From Rhodamnia argentea (taxonomy: Eukaryota; Streptophyta; Magnoliopsida; Myrtales; Myrtaceae): a stretch of 64,000 bases of DNA. Where the stretch lies: the NCBI RefSeq assembly GCF_020921035.1, contig NC_063152.1:24378887-24442886 (forward strand). The letters run 5' to 3'. The notes below the pieces were generated by a model, which was not told the DNA's origin, did not search any database, and worked only from the letters and a program-made list of their open reading frames with translations. Below, one piece after another: positions 46,558 through 59,856 of this stretch. How positions within the stretch are numbered: the first letter of the stretch is position 1; each line of letters begins with the position of its first letter. The position numbers were made by a program, and so were the translations under genes.

Positions 46558-49222
46558 ATGCCGCAGGAGGAGGCGAGGGTGTCTGCAAATGGAAGAAGGG
46601 CGTGCATCTTCTACAGGTTGATGGTGGACTCCCTCCTCCATGAGAAGCGACTGGTAATCTTTTGAACCGATCATCGTTGCTCGCCAGTCGCCATGTCTTT
46701 CTGCTTATCAAGAAATGAGCTCACGCAATCTCTTGAGCAGAGGAATCTCATGCATGGCTGGTTCTTTCTGGTCTTTTCCTTTTCTTGAAGCGTATTGAGT
46801 GAAAGAGAGAACACAGGAGAAAAGATCATGCTGGTGGAATGAATGGTCGGTCACCTTGTTGAACGACTGAAATTTTTGTGGGTCGAATCGTTGGGCAGCT
46901 GTTTCTTGAATTTGAAAAAAATTGTTGGGAAAGGTGGCATGAGAGGAGTCTGAAAAATTGAGCCTTTTTGACAGAATTTGTTGGACCCAATTTCACGCAA
47001 AAGTTTGACCCGGTATGAACCGGCTTAGAGCATGACCCGATTTTGGTTGAGATGTCTATTGCATTTTTAATGTGCATTCCTTCTTTCATTCTGAGAGTTA
47101 AGAAGGTCTGCAGGAGCTAATTTGGCCTATGTAGTATGTGGGCAGCTGTTTTAATTTGTTCTTTATACTTGCTCACGTTCTCTGTACATATGGGGTCCAT
47201 GAACTTCAATGGTGATTGAACACATTCGTATTTTGGCCCTCTCGTGATGATCAATTGAAGGGAGAATGGCATTAAATTTCTTTCAATCTGCAGGGGATTC
47301 CAAAAAAGTTTGCTCGGAAATACGGGGATGAACTTTCTGATGTCGTTAGGCTTGTCGCTTCCGATTCTAGTATCTGGCTAGTTGAGTTGAGAAAACATGA
47401 CCACAGATTATGGTTCCATGATGGTTGGCAGAGATTCATGGAACACCATTCCATTCATTCCGGTCAGTTTCTGATTTTCAAGTATGAAGGGGGCTCCACA
47501 TTTCATGTTTACATATATAATCTCACCGCTTCCTGGGAGAAGAATCCTCACAATCCTCCTGGTAGCGAAGAATTTATTTCGAGCAAGCAATTTCCAACGC
47601 CTATGGAGGAAAATCGAGATACTGACAATGTTGTCGAAATCAGAGACCTTTGCTGTGCATGCTCGATTCGTAGCCGTTTAAAGGACAAGTGTGTGGATGA
47701 ATGTCAGGGTCGGCGAACGTCAAACAGGAATCATGATGGCATCAACATCATCAAGCCTGAGCCTGTGACTGATTGGCAGGCCTTCCATCGAGATAAGCGG
47801 GTACAAGTCGATGGAGTTGGGGTAGATTGGTTGTCTCAGAGAAACAGATTCTTGAAAAGGAGAAAGCAAATACAAGAATCTAGTAAGCACCATAATCTCG
47901 ATACCTATGTCAATGCTTTATCCCATTTACTTTCTCCTTACACAGATGATGAAGATGCAGGTGAAAGTGAGCCGTCAGTGATGAGGAAAAACGGAGATGA
48001 ACTTCCTCCTCTCGAGGCATCCTATGGAAAATCTTCAAGGGAGTGGAATGCTGCAATCGTCAAGGCAAGAGACATGGCTATCCGTGCATCTCACATGGAT
48101 GAGCCCAATAATCCGTTCTTTCGAGTAATCATGCGGCCATCATATGTGAAAGAGAAATTTCTTTTGGTGAGTCCTCTCCGCAATGGTTCATTCTGATTTT
48201 TCCTTTACAATTTATTCATTTCGCAAAAAGAACTAGACTAGAAAGACCTACATCCTCTATGATATCCACAGAAAGAATTTCGTAATAATTTCAGTTCATA
48301 TGCACCGTGATATATACTGATATTGGGGAAAGCTCTTCTTTTCGCCCTCTTGAACAGAATCTGCCAACCTCTTTCGTCAGGGTGTATCTAAAGGGGGCCT
48401 CCAGAGACATCACTCTTGAGGTTTCTGATGGGAAGAAAAGGCACGTCCGATGCATTCTCTTCAGTGGCAAAGGCAAGATAAGCAGAGGTTGGCGTGAATT
48501 TGTGACAGACAATAATCTGGTGATAGGAGATGTCTGCATCTTCGAACTGGTTCGGAGAGAAGACATTGTGCTTAAAGTTACCATATTTCGAGTTCCTCAG
48601 ATAGGGGTCGGGGCCGACTGTCGCGCATCCTGTTCAACAGGAAGCTCTTCGGGGAAGCTGATGTTTAATAGTTCACAGGTATATGAATTCCAGAAACTCG
48701 GTGAGCATCCTGGTACCTGTGTCCCATTAGTTAATTTCTTTCAAATTATTATGGTATATTGGAAGTCCTATGGTCAACCTATTCAAGTTTCCCCAAACAA
48801 TTAAGGTGGTCAACCCCTGAAAGAGCAATATAAACTTTTGTCTGCACCGGTAGGTCATTCAGGCTAAGTCAAGGAAAAATTGCCGGTTCATATATTAATG
48901 GTCGAGAGACGTCGACTGATCTGTTTCAATTACAATGCACAGATGCATGCCAGATTCCAATGTCTTCTTGCTTGTCTTAGCCAAAAAAGAAAAAAATAGA
49001 ACTATTTGCAAGAGCTCCTTATTCTCAATTTGACATTTATAGTTGCCTAGGAAAAATATGTCGCAGCTTCGACGAATTAGAGGGTGAGCAGTGCACTTCA
49101 TACTATATCCTTTTACAAGCATTGTGAAGGGAAATTCCTTGTTTTGTCACGGTGATGCTTATGCTTGTGTTTCTGTGCAGGAGCCGGCTGAATGTCTCTA
49201 TACTTCTGAGACACTTCCGTAG
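46558..49222 (+). CDS. B3-domain transcription factor, REM type, two B3 domains
   Basis: Four exons: 46558-46653, 47294-48166, 48358-48678, 49181-49222; 443 residues, all junctions phase 0 with GT-AG. B3 domains are plant DNA-binding pseudobarrels; REM members act in the nucleus, many in reproductive meristems. The first B3 domain (residues ~16-110) starts in exon 1 with FYRLMVDSLLHEKRL, runs into GIPKKFARKYGDELSDVV and continues to WLVEL, WFHDGWQRFMEHHSI and FLIFKYEG. The linker (~115-300) is basic and acidic with no recognised domain. The second B3 domain (~303-402) starts PFFRVIMRPSYVKEKFLL in exon 2 and continues in exon 3 with NLPTSFVRVYLKG, ISRGWREFVTDNNL and GDVCIFEL. Exon 1 is short but its fit to the family is exact. 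I splice exon 3 at 48358 because this joins the two B3 halves; reading from 48295 would insert about 21 unrelated residues. The small last exon is the weakest part. Without it, exon 3 would read through to a stop at 48804. Confidence 0.87.
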
Positions 49223-50190
49223 CCAGATTTTGACAAACTTTTTGTGCAGTGGGACTAATTTTTGCTAGTTGAGGTGGATGGCAATGCTCTGCTCGTTGGC
49301 CATGCTCGGTCGGCATTCTAATGCCCTCGGGGAGTGTTGCATTTTGTAGCATGTAACGTAGGTACGCTCCATGGACCAGACTCTGTTGGTTATATCCTGG
49401 TGAAGACAACTTGGGTTGTAAGTAACTGGGCATTGGCATTGTGCATAGAATGACTGCCAAACGATTAAACATGTCTAGCTTCCTCCATCACACGTCGCAT
49501 GCTGTTGTAATTTGCATATAGCACGTGATGAACTGATGATGATGTATTGCTGAGACGATTAAGCCGCCGGCAGCGCTTGACCCTGTGCTCGTGGTTGCTG
49601 CTGCTGCTAGGAGAATGAGCAAGGGTTTCTCTAGTTTATATGGATCGTGACCATGCCGAGAGATTCTCCTTGCGCTCAGAACATGTCGGTTTTAGCCCAC
49701 ATGAGCCGATTGTAGCTTGCTGGGGTTGCGAAGTTTCATATACCCTCGACGGGGACAGAAACATGGTGCTCCTAAAACAACCCGAAATTATCTTTGTTGT
49801 GCTCCATGGAGAATAATGCTCTCGCCGTGCTGATCGAAAAACATAAACTTTCTTGCGTTCATCATCGGACTATGATCATGTAAGACGCTTACAAAACATG
49901 CAATTCGAAGAAATTGTGGAAGGAAGCTTTTTTGTAATCTATATCTAAAAAATTTATTTCAGGATTTTCCCTCTACTTTTAAGTCATATGCCTTTCATGA
50001 CCGAAAAAATAAGTCATACGCCCTTTGATTTTCTTTTTCGTTACAAAATGAGGCAAGAGCCTATGGAAAGACTGAAGTAGACGGGGAATGTAACTACACT
50101 TTGCAAGTGTACGATAATCAATTAGCAAATACGTGATCATAGGATGAGAAACCATAATAACAAAGCGAATTTCCCTTTAAATTTACTAAA
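49223..50190. other. 3' flank of the B3 gene
   Basis: Probable 3' untranslated sequence followed by AT-rich DNA. No reading frame with family support on either strand; 49113-49472 minus is an antisense shadow without motifs. Confidence 0.4.
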
Positions 50191-50194
50191 GGTG

Positions 50195-50470
50195 CTTTTA
50201 TTATTATTATTATTTTCTAAAGTTTGAAATGTATCTGGTGCAAATCCCAGAATTTGGCTCACTCCTTATGCCTAGGCGAGGCTGCCTGGGGCCTGGATGA
50301 GGGCCGGCCTCACCTGCCCTCGCCGACCATGGCCTGTGGCAAGTAAGGGCGACCCTTGCCCAAGTCAGGCCACCCAACGCTGGCCATGGCCTGTGGCCAG
50401 TGACTGGCGACTAGCAAAAAGAGAAGAGTAAGAGAAAAAGGAAAAGAAAAAGAAAAAATTCTCTCGTTCT
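50195..50470. repeat. G+C-rich centre of a foldback-family element
   Basis: 'ctcgccgaccatggcctgtggc' and 'ggccatggcctgtggccagtg' words, entered from a TTATTATT tract and left through an A+G-rich run, as in the central blocks of the copies at 38080 and 24480. Arms are weak. The following open frame 50473-50748 has no recognised domain and is not called as a gene. Confidence 0.5.
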
Positions 50471-50749
50471 CGGTGAAGCCATCAATCAGTCCAAATCCCA
50501 AAGCTGCCGTGAAAGCTCCCTCTCCAGAGGCGCCGACGACGACGAAGGAGAAAGTGAGGTCAAAAGAAGATCCAGATCAAGAGCGACTACCTCCAAATCA
50601 AGAACCATCACTCTCCTATTCTTGCATTTCTATGGAGTCTTACGAGTTTCAGAGAGGAAGCGTTTGGAGAGAGGGAGATTACCATGTTCTTGCTACTCTT
50701 GCCATGTTGGATGAAGAATTCCCAAGATGGAGTTCAATTTCTTTTTAGA

Positions 50750-51798
50750 AAGCCACGTCCGAGTGATTATTCAAGAGGCCACTTCGAACGAATTGACGGA
50801 ATAGACACTCAAGCGAACGATTTTGTCGCCTAAGTGAGGGTTCTACGAAAGTTATGATACTTGCGATTATCCTTTTCCTCAATTATCTAAATAAGATAAC
50901 TTAACTACCTATCATCATAAGATTTGTTGTCAGCCCTAGAATTTCCATTTTTAACATATTAGTCCTCTAGCTTGGGAAAATTACGGCAATCTACAAAATT
51001 GCACCAAAACATGTCAGAGTTAATAAAATACCCCTTTTTGGTAAAATCTTTTGATAATCGTTCAAACATATTCTAGACATGTAAAAAAAATTTCAATTCA
51101 AGTCAAGAATTCACAATAACTCAACATGCCATTCTTGAAGTCCAATTACATTTAATATAAAAATTAAAACTAAATGAGCAATCATTAACCAGCTAAGTTA
51201 AAAAATGCCAAGTAGGTCAACCTAAATTTAATCACTAGAGTTTTCACTTACCCTGAATATATGACTTAAACAAACAAAACGAAATCAACAATCGGGATAA
51301 ACACGGAAATGAAAGCTTTTATAAATACGGATATCCCAAATACATCGAAACTCATTGCCCAAGGATTAAAAAAACAAAAACGTTTAAACATTGATCACCT
51401 TGAAAGTAAAACAAAGTACAAAAATTAAGAAATCATTCTTTAAAAACACGCTTGTGTATTACTAAAGGGAAAAACGAATGACCACAGGGCAAACCGTCCA
51501 TCTCTGGTGAACTAATCGTGCACATCCTAAACATACTTTTGTGAACTCATACACAAACTTTTCTGGGTTCATTCGGTTCTATTTCATCCTACCAATTTTA
51601 TGGTACCGTAAGCTATACTGATGGAAATACGAGCGTATGGTTGGATTGGGAAAAAAAAGAAAGAAAAAGGACAAACCAATCACCATGAAAGATATTGATG
51701 CTAACTACCCTACGAAGGCATGCTTCCACCATTGGGGCTCTATTTGTTTCGCGGAAGTTGCTGCGAAACTGCTGCTCGAAAAATGTAAAGATATAGCT
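50750..51798. other. Intergenic AT-rich sequence
   Basis: No family-supported frame. The open frame 51637-51930 begins with a Lys-rich run and includes the fragment shared with 40556-40651, so it is probably decayed repeat DNA. Confidence 0.4.
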
Positions 51799-51896
51799 GA
51801 AGATTTGTTTTACACGATGGAGGCATCGATATTTCCTGCTACATGTGTGAGGGTTGCTTGGAGGATGGTGAGTCCGAACGCTGGAAACATGGTTGC
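51799..51896 (+). repeat. Fragment shared with 40556-40651
   Basis: Aligns with 40556-40651 over ~95 bp in the same orientation. Open in one frame here, with EDLFYTMEASIFPATC against a broken EHLFYMIMVLIFPA-like reading at the other site. The shared source may once have been coding. Confidence 0.6.
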
Positions 51897-52014
51897 GTCG
51901 CTGGTTAATGTCAAAGATATTTCAGCTTGAATCTCCATCAAGTAGATATGTTGACACTCCTGTAGCAGTCTTCCTGGGTAAAGGTATTAAACTTATGATG
52001 TGCGCTTCCAACAA

Positions 52015-52496
52015 ATGGTATCAAAGCCAATGGTAGATTGGTGGAACCCCAATTTCTTTCGATGTTTGGTGAATATCTCAAAGTAGAAATCCGGCGACCA
52101 TCGTGATTGCCGAGCGGTGGTCGTTGTAGATTAGCAACGCGGACCCAATGACAGACTTCATGGTTCGATTTGGAGAGTAAGACCTGGGATGAAGTTGGGC
52201 ATTCATGATGATTCAAGCTAAGATATTTTGATGCAAAAGGTTACCTGGATTAAGGGGAGCAGACTTAACACCGAGCTCACATGTGGAGGAGGAGATTGTT
52301 GAAATGCACGAGTGAGTTATGTTAGAAAAATCCAACATCGGAGAATTGGTAGCGCAGTTAACATATTTATATTGGTCCATGCTCATTGGCTTAAGCCGTT
52401 AAGTGAAGGTATGTTTGATCGAATATGTTGACGGGCTCGGATTCGAGCTCCTTCTTGCCGATTTCTCTAGGTGGACATATCGTACCGTTCCTCACA
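52015..52496 (+). mobile_element. Remnant of a small LTR element (TRIM-like)
   Basis: TGGTATCAAAGCCA at about 52017-52030 resembles a methionine-tRNA primer-binding site. A purine run GTGGAGGAGGAGAT (52283-52296) resembles a polypurine tract and runs straight into TGTTGAAATG..., a plausible 3' LTR start (52297) ending near CTCACA (52496). The internal part is only ~265 bp and non-coding, as in terminal-repeat retrotransposons in miniature. No matching 5' LTR is visible, so the copy is incomplete. Confidence 0.55.
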
Positions 52497-52832
52497 ATAG
52501 AGATGAATGTTACTTGAATCACTCAAGAAACCTTTACATTCCATGTGGAACTTCGCAGAAATTATGAGCGACAACTGGTTTTAATTAAGAGAAAGATTTA
52601 CAAATGCTAGTCAAGTCTCAACGGTCGGAAATTTCCACCAACTTGGGCTCTATGTCAATGGTGACAGCAACGGCCAACTACCACTCGCAATCGATCCTTC
52701 TCGTTTAAGTAAAACCGTTTAGGAGACTCCCAGATTCAAGCTCAATTATTCCTCGACCTTGTCAACGTAATGTAATGAAGATAAGAAAGAATGCAAAGCA
52801 GGCCTCACCACCACAAATTTCCCAAACGATCT

Positions 52833-52839
52833 TATAAAT
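52833..52839 (+). promoter_or_regulatory. TATA box upstream of the secreted-protein ORF
   Basis: TATAAAT 71 bp before the ATG at 52910, giving an expected start site near 52865 and a ~45-nt leader. Supports 52910 as a true gene start. Confidence 0.55.
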
Positions 52840-52909
52840 GCACACTCTTTGTACTTGTAAGGAGAGAAATCACTGAAGGCAGCCTTCACAAATCACTTGA
52901 AAGAAAGAG

Positions 52910-53448
52910 ATGATCTCGGGAGCACATGTCCATGTCCTGCTCGCATTCGCATCCACATTGTATCTGCTCGCGACGACCTCATGTGCTTCGAAGGAGCTTC
53001 GCACCGGTAGATTTCCTAGTCCTGATGCTGCTAGTACTGGGAACATCTTCGACTTCAAGCAGTACCGCAGCTGCTATTTCCCCGGATGTCACGACAATTC
53101 GACATCCGCAGCTGCGGATTGTCGTTGCGAGATGGTCGTGAAAGCGGGAAACGAGGATGACAATGTGTGTCTCCCATTTCATTTCAATGTCTCATCACCG
53201 CCGCCGCCGTCACCACCATCATCTTCTGTTGGCGAGGGGATTGGATACGATCAGGTGGAGTTTGCGCTACCGGTTTTCGAAAGTCATAACGGATTCGTCA
53301 CAAGCCTTGACGAATCTGAAGGGGCGCACGGGACAGGGCGATTCTTATCCAGAGGGCCTCAGCCGATGGTACACCCAGCTGATCAAAGAGCACATAAAAA
53401 TACCAGTGACCGTGATCGACACAATCGTCGCAGATCATATTGTGACAG
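52910..53448 (+). CDS. Unidentified secreted protein, 5' exon(s), possibly frameshifted
   Basis: Begins with a good signal peptide (VHVLLAFASTLYLLATTSCA) and then a Cys-containing region (RSCYFPGCHDNS, DCRCEMVVKAG, DNVCLPFHF) and a Pro/Ser run encoded by a CCG/CCA repeat. I do not recognise the family. After about 53290 the more protein-like reading moves to another frame (GDSYPEGLSRWYTQLIKEH, IPVTVIDTIVADHIVT), which stops at a strong donor-like ACA|GTGAGT at 53448/53449. So either a short unrecognised intron or a 1-base indel lies between. The first frame runs on to 53527 only through a (CT)n microsatellite (53468-53498). It may be the 5' part of the receptor kinase gene downstream, or a separate decayed gene. 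Low certainty. Confidence 0.35.
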
Positions 53449-53465
53449 TGAGTACATATATATGG

Positions 53466-53497
<32 letters not shown>

Positions 53498-53559
53498 ACG
53501 CACTGGATAGACTTGTTGTGGGGATAATGTTGTGAATAGAACCAACCATAGTGAAAGAA

Positions 53560-53760
53560 ACGCTCTAAAACGGGAAAACTACCCCAAAAAAGGTCACAAA
53601 CCTGGATTCCATTCAATCATGAAGCTTTTAATTGGAACAATTTAGTTCAAACCTTTTTGTATTGGAATCGATTGAGTCCATCGGGCCAATTTCGACTATG
53701 AATTGTTGACGTGGTCGGCCGTCCTACGTTGGGGGGGGGGGGGTTGGGCCGGCAAGAGTC
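53560..53760. repeat. Arm of the foldback family ending in a G13 run
   Basis: 'caatttagttcaaacc', 'gggccaatttcgactatgaattgttgacgtgg' are arm words of the 3003-3752 family. It is followed by thirteen Gs at 53731-53743. A related opposite arm and G+C block lie at about 54190-54740, so the whole 53.56-54.74 kb stretch may be one expanded copy. Confidence 0.55.
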
Positions 53761-55117
53761 GCCCACGCCCCTGTCTCCACCTTCACAACCTAATAGGAGT
53801 CTCCCGGATTCAAGCTCAATTGTTCCTCGTCAATATGGCTAGTGTTGGTTTAAGATAATTACAATGCAATATTAAATTATCAACTTCGTATACTTCAGTT
53901 TTAAATGTTTCCTTTCGCATATATAAAATTCTAAAACTTGTATTTTTCATCCACTTTTGTCCTTATGTCGAATGTGTTAGTTTCAAGCAGACAAAAATGT
54001 ACGTGTGGCTTTCTTTCTCAATTTTTCAGTCCTACGTGATTTTTTTTAAGTAAGAAGTTTTCACAATTGAATCCAAAAGGAGCTCGTTTTGTAACTTCAT
54101 ATGACAATACTCAAAGATAATAATTACAAACCAACAAAAAGAAAATTATAATCAAATCTACAAATTGAAAAAAATAAGCTGAAAAAAAAAAATAAAAAGA
54201 AGAAAGACCCCATGAGGTTGAGGATGGTGGCTTAAGGGGGTGGTGTCGCCGCCTCCTTTGTCGCTCTAAGGGGAAGGCCCTTGCTCGTGGCAACGGCGAC
54301 CTTAGCCCGGCGGTGGCGAGGCTCGTCATCATCATCACTGTCTCCATTACTAGGTGAGGGCGTCGGTAGTTCGATGAGCGCCATCGGCCCTTACCGATGA
54401 CAAAGGGGACGGCCCACTGGTCCACCCTTGTCTTTTTTTTTTTTTGTCATCATCTAACTTTCTTTCTTCAATTTCAATTTGTCAAATTTTCTGATGGGGC
54501 GCACAACACCACGTTATTTGTGCAAGAGGCACATAATGTTGGAGAAAATAACCCAAAAAAGATATGTTTCCATTCACCTAAAACTACTGAACTAGACAGT
54601 AGGATCGAAATGTACGAAATTGAAAGTTTTTAGACTTAAACGCACTAATAAAAAGTTTTAGGATTTAAGTGCACAAAATCGACAAATTTTAGAACTCGCA
54701 CCGTGATTTCCAGTGTTAGCTTCAAGCATAGTAAATGGATTTTAGCAAAAAGACTTGAGTTATATAGTAAACCGAAATTGTCCATGGCAGGCAATTTTCC
54801 ATAATATATAAAACACGAAGTAGAGGGATGTAACCAATCATGTTTAACCCCCAAAAGCTGATCTATTGTCGTATTTTGAAGCTTGAAAAGATAAGAACGA
54901 GGAAGAGTTGTTGAGGTCAGGTTTTGTGCACATTGTGCTGAAAATGCAAGCTCCTAGTAAGAGAAAGGCATCAACTTCAAATGGTTCATTATAATCTGTT
55001 AACTAGATAGTTAAACGATTTATTAAACATGGTTTACGTTTCAGCAACGCTAAATGAACAGGCAATTGTCAGCAGTGGGTCAGAATCCTCACTAGTTTGA
55101 ATGGGACATCCATCCAA

Positions 55118-55338
55118 AGCTCCGTTCGTTTCGTAAAAAAATGAGTGACTTTAAGAATATTTTCCTGAAAATAATCGCTTTTGTCGTTTGGAATAATTAT
55201 CCAATGAAAAATATTCTCATCATTGATAGTAATTTATGTTTGTATATTTACGTGAGCAATGAAAATATCGTTCACTCATTTATTTATTTTTTTTAAATGT
55301 TTTTGAAATCACTCATTTTTTGTAAAACAAGTGGAGCC
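55118..55338. mobile_element. Tourist-like MITE copy
   Basis: Ends AGCTCCGTTCGTTTCG and AAACAAGTGGAGCC are near-perfect inverted repeats. The inner arms ATGAGTGA.. and TCACTCAT also pair. Relative of 13798-14005. Confidence 0.75.
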
Positions 55339-55748
55339 TAAATGTCGAACTGAAAGTATCAGTAGTAGCCTAGTCAGTAGGGCTACTACATACATGGGAC
55401 ATTCATTACGAACTTCATATGTTTCGACGAAAGAGACTAACAATTCCGATGTCAGTGATTGAAGTGGCCGGATGTTTCGAGTCCTCGACAGTGCCAAGCT
55501 CAGCAAGAATAAGATTTGAAGGTGGGGGAGAAGGAAGCAAACTAAAATTGAGATTGCTCGGTGAGACTGTAAACGATACACCCAGGTACGATGATACATA
55601 CATATGGAAGTCAGAACCCTTCTCACAATTTTAGGACTCTGTTACAAAATTGATCTGCATGAGACTGGTTTAATAAAGATAAAGAGTCATAATCTTCATG
55701 AATGTCGTATCAGGAAGAAATGACGAAAGAAACTATTCATAGCCACAG

Positions 55749-55894
55749 ATTATGTTCGTATCCCTCTTGTGGTTTCAATTGTACAAAATTCTCCTGTGCA
55801 ATCATGCGTGGCTAAAACTCTCCTGCATTCAGCCCTTCAGGATCTGTGTTTCAAGCATCTCCGCCCACAGCCAAACTTTCTCGTACTACCAAGG
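55749..55894 (+). CDS. Possible upstream exon of the receptor-like kinase
   Basis: Starts after a CCACAG acceptor and ends at a strong AGG|GTAAGT donor. One frame is open throughout (YVRIPLVVSIVQNSPVQSC, then KTLLHSALQDLCFKHLRP). It joins in phase to a CCAG acceptor at 55921-55922 and to eight codons (GKNETSKS) leading into the kinase ATG at 55947. The family is not recognised. The splice sites and phase agreement are the only support. A further candidate exon ends at 55582 (VNDTP, before GTACGA) but is out of phase with this reading. Confidence 0.35.
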
Positions 55895-55946
55895 GTAAGT
55901 ACCATTACTCTTCCTTTTCCAGGGAAAAAACGAAACGAGTAAGAGT

Positions 55947-57941
<1,995 letters not shown>

Positions 57942-58780
57942 GCGTTCCTTGGTTTGATGTGTTGCTGTTACTAGTGTTATCATAAAGGAAACTTGTCCAT
58001 CGGACACGATCGAAGTTCTCAGGAAGAAAGATGAGACCTTATGAATTAGTATTCTGAATTGTCCCATTTGGAGGATCGAGTTCTACAAGTCAGGAGTATT
58101 GTTCTAATTATCATTTGAATCATCAATCATGATACATAAGTTTTATGCACTATATAAGTTTCCAGATATATAGTTTAATATATCAAGTATTTATTTATCT
58201 AGGATAATATTAAAATCTAAGCGCATAATGTGTGATCCTATTAAACTAAAGTCTAAATTGTAGTGATTAGCATTTTAATAGCCAATTATGAGTGCAATAC
58301 CACGTGTCTATTGTCGAGATATTGTAATTTAATACGAATGCTTTTATCCTATTTCTATTAGATTATGAATATAGTTTCAATTTAATCGCATAGCATGTGA
58401 TTAAAAGTAATAATCATATAAAAAATTGAGCAGCAACTAATACAATTATAAGAGTTAAGCTTTTCGCACAAGGGAGAGAGTCGTGAACAAGTGGGCCACG
58501 TCTAACTCAAAAGACTTGAAAAAATTGCGAAACTCGACGACATTAAAGACAATCAATACTCACAATTATATGAATCTTGATAAGTTTTATGATTCCCTAA
58601 AGTAAAAACATCATAGTAATTTTTCTAAAGGATAGTCATCACCCCAATATCTGACCACGAAATGTGTTATGTTTCAGTACATAATTTGCATGGTATGGTA
58701 CGAACCCCCATGAACTTTTCTTTTGCATATTTAAATCCCTCAGTTCCGATTGGCTTATTTTCTAAGGGTTATAATCTCAT
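57942..58780. other. 3' flank of the receptor kinase
   Basis: AT-rich, with no open frame of interest apart from a short 58662-58892 plus-strand frame that runs into the next MITE. Probably 3' untranslated region followed by intergenic DNA. Confidence 0.4.
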
Positions 58781-59238
58781 GCTGTGTTTGGTCGTCCGTA
58801 TAAAACTCGGGATAAAAAAAAATTCGAGGGGAGGGGGTAGGATAAGGTCGGATATGATTTCTCTTATCCGTCATATAAAAGCTAACTTTTAGAATGATGA
58901 CAACTTTCTTGTCTCATTTGTTTCTATTTTCATTTTATTTATTTATTTTTGCAAAGAGGTTTGAAAATCTAATAAAATGTGTATATTTTCAAGTTTTTTT
59001 GTGTATGAGAACGTTATTTTTATAGTAATAAGATCGGAATATTTCATGAGCATCACGTAGGGGCATATATGTCTTTTATATTGATATACGGTTTCTACCA
59101 AATGCAGGATATGAGAATATCTGACTTTAAATCCGTAGTTCACCAAGCGGTGGATAGGATATGGCCAAATCCCTAGATTTTTTATCCTATCCTATCCAAT
59201 CCTATCATGACCAGAAATCCCGACCACCAAACGCAGCC
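58781..59238. mobile_element. MITE with GCTGTGTTTGGTCG ends
   Basis: About 458 bp. The left end GCTGTGTTTGGTCGTCCG is mirrored at the right by CGACCACCAAACGCAGC. Sub-terminal words also pair (GGATAAGGTCGGATATG against GGATAGGATATGGCC-type). No coding capacity. The superfamily is not fixed because no clear target duplication is seen. Confidence 0.7.
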
Positions 59239-59586
59239 TCGGGTATAACCATTGGGGGGAAAAATGCACCTTCTCCCTCCTACATACTGATCAATGATGA
59301 TCTATTTCAGAGTGAGTAGCTTTCGGGCTTAGAACACAAGTTCTAAGTTTTCATGTCGGTTCATAATTTTTCAAACCGGAAACCGAAACAGTTGGCCTTT
59401 GGAGCTGGCTGATTCTAGAGTCATTCGAGAAGTGGCCTACCTTTTTCTTTTTCTTCTTTTTTTTTCTTCACTTTACTTGTCTCATTTGTTTTTCCTGTGC
59501 ATCTTATAAATTGGTACAATCCGAACCTTAGTTGCTTCAAAATTGGCCTCACATTCCATCGATGATAGAATTTCTTCGGACATATT

Positions 59587-59856
59587 TGTTGGCGGAATTA
59601 ATGCTCCTATTCTTGGAAAGGAGATGTTAATATTGTATTTGCTATTCTTGTGTCTTGATTCGGGGATATCTTTTCCTTTGTGGTTGCTTGTTTCCTTAGT
59701 TGTAGCAACCGTGTGAATGGCAAATCATCATATATGAAATGAAAAAAAAAAAAGGGAGAAGAAAAAAGAGCGTCGGATTGTTATTGAGGATGTAGGCAAA
59801 TTGCCAAACCTCGTTAAATCCTTGTCTTTGTTTGCTCTTCATTTGTTTTTTCAACA
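59587..59856 (+). repeat. 5' LTR of a Copia element
   Basis: About 270 bp with perfect 5-bp ends TGTTG...CAACA. It is followed immediately by TGGTATTAGAGC (59857-59868), the plant initiator-Met tRNA primer-binding site with one mismatch to the usual TGGTATCAGAGC. The 3' LTR is not in the window. Confidence 0.78.

Noticed and set aside
48295..48357. Start of B3 exon 3 at 48295
   Set aside because: It is in frame with an AG before it, but would insert ~21 unrelated residues between KFLL and NLPTSF in the middle of the second B3 domain.
50473..50748. 91-codon Pro/Ser/Lys-rich plus-strand frame
   Set aside because: No domain, no splice or promoter support, and it adjoins the edge of a repeat block.
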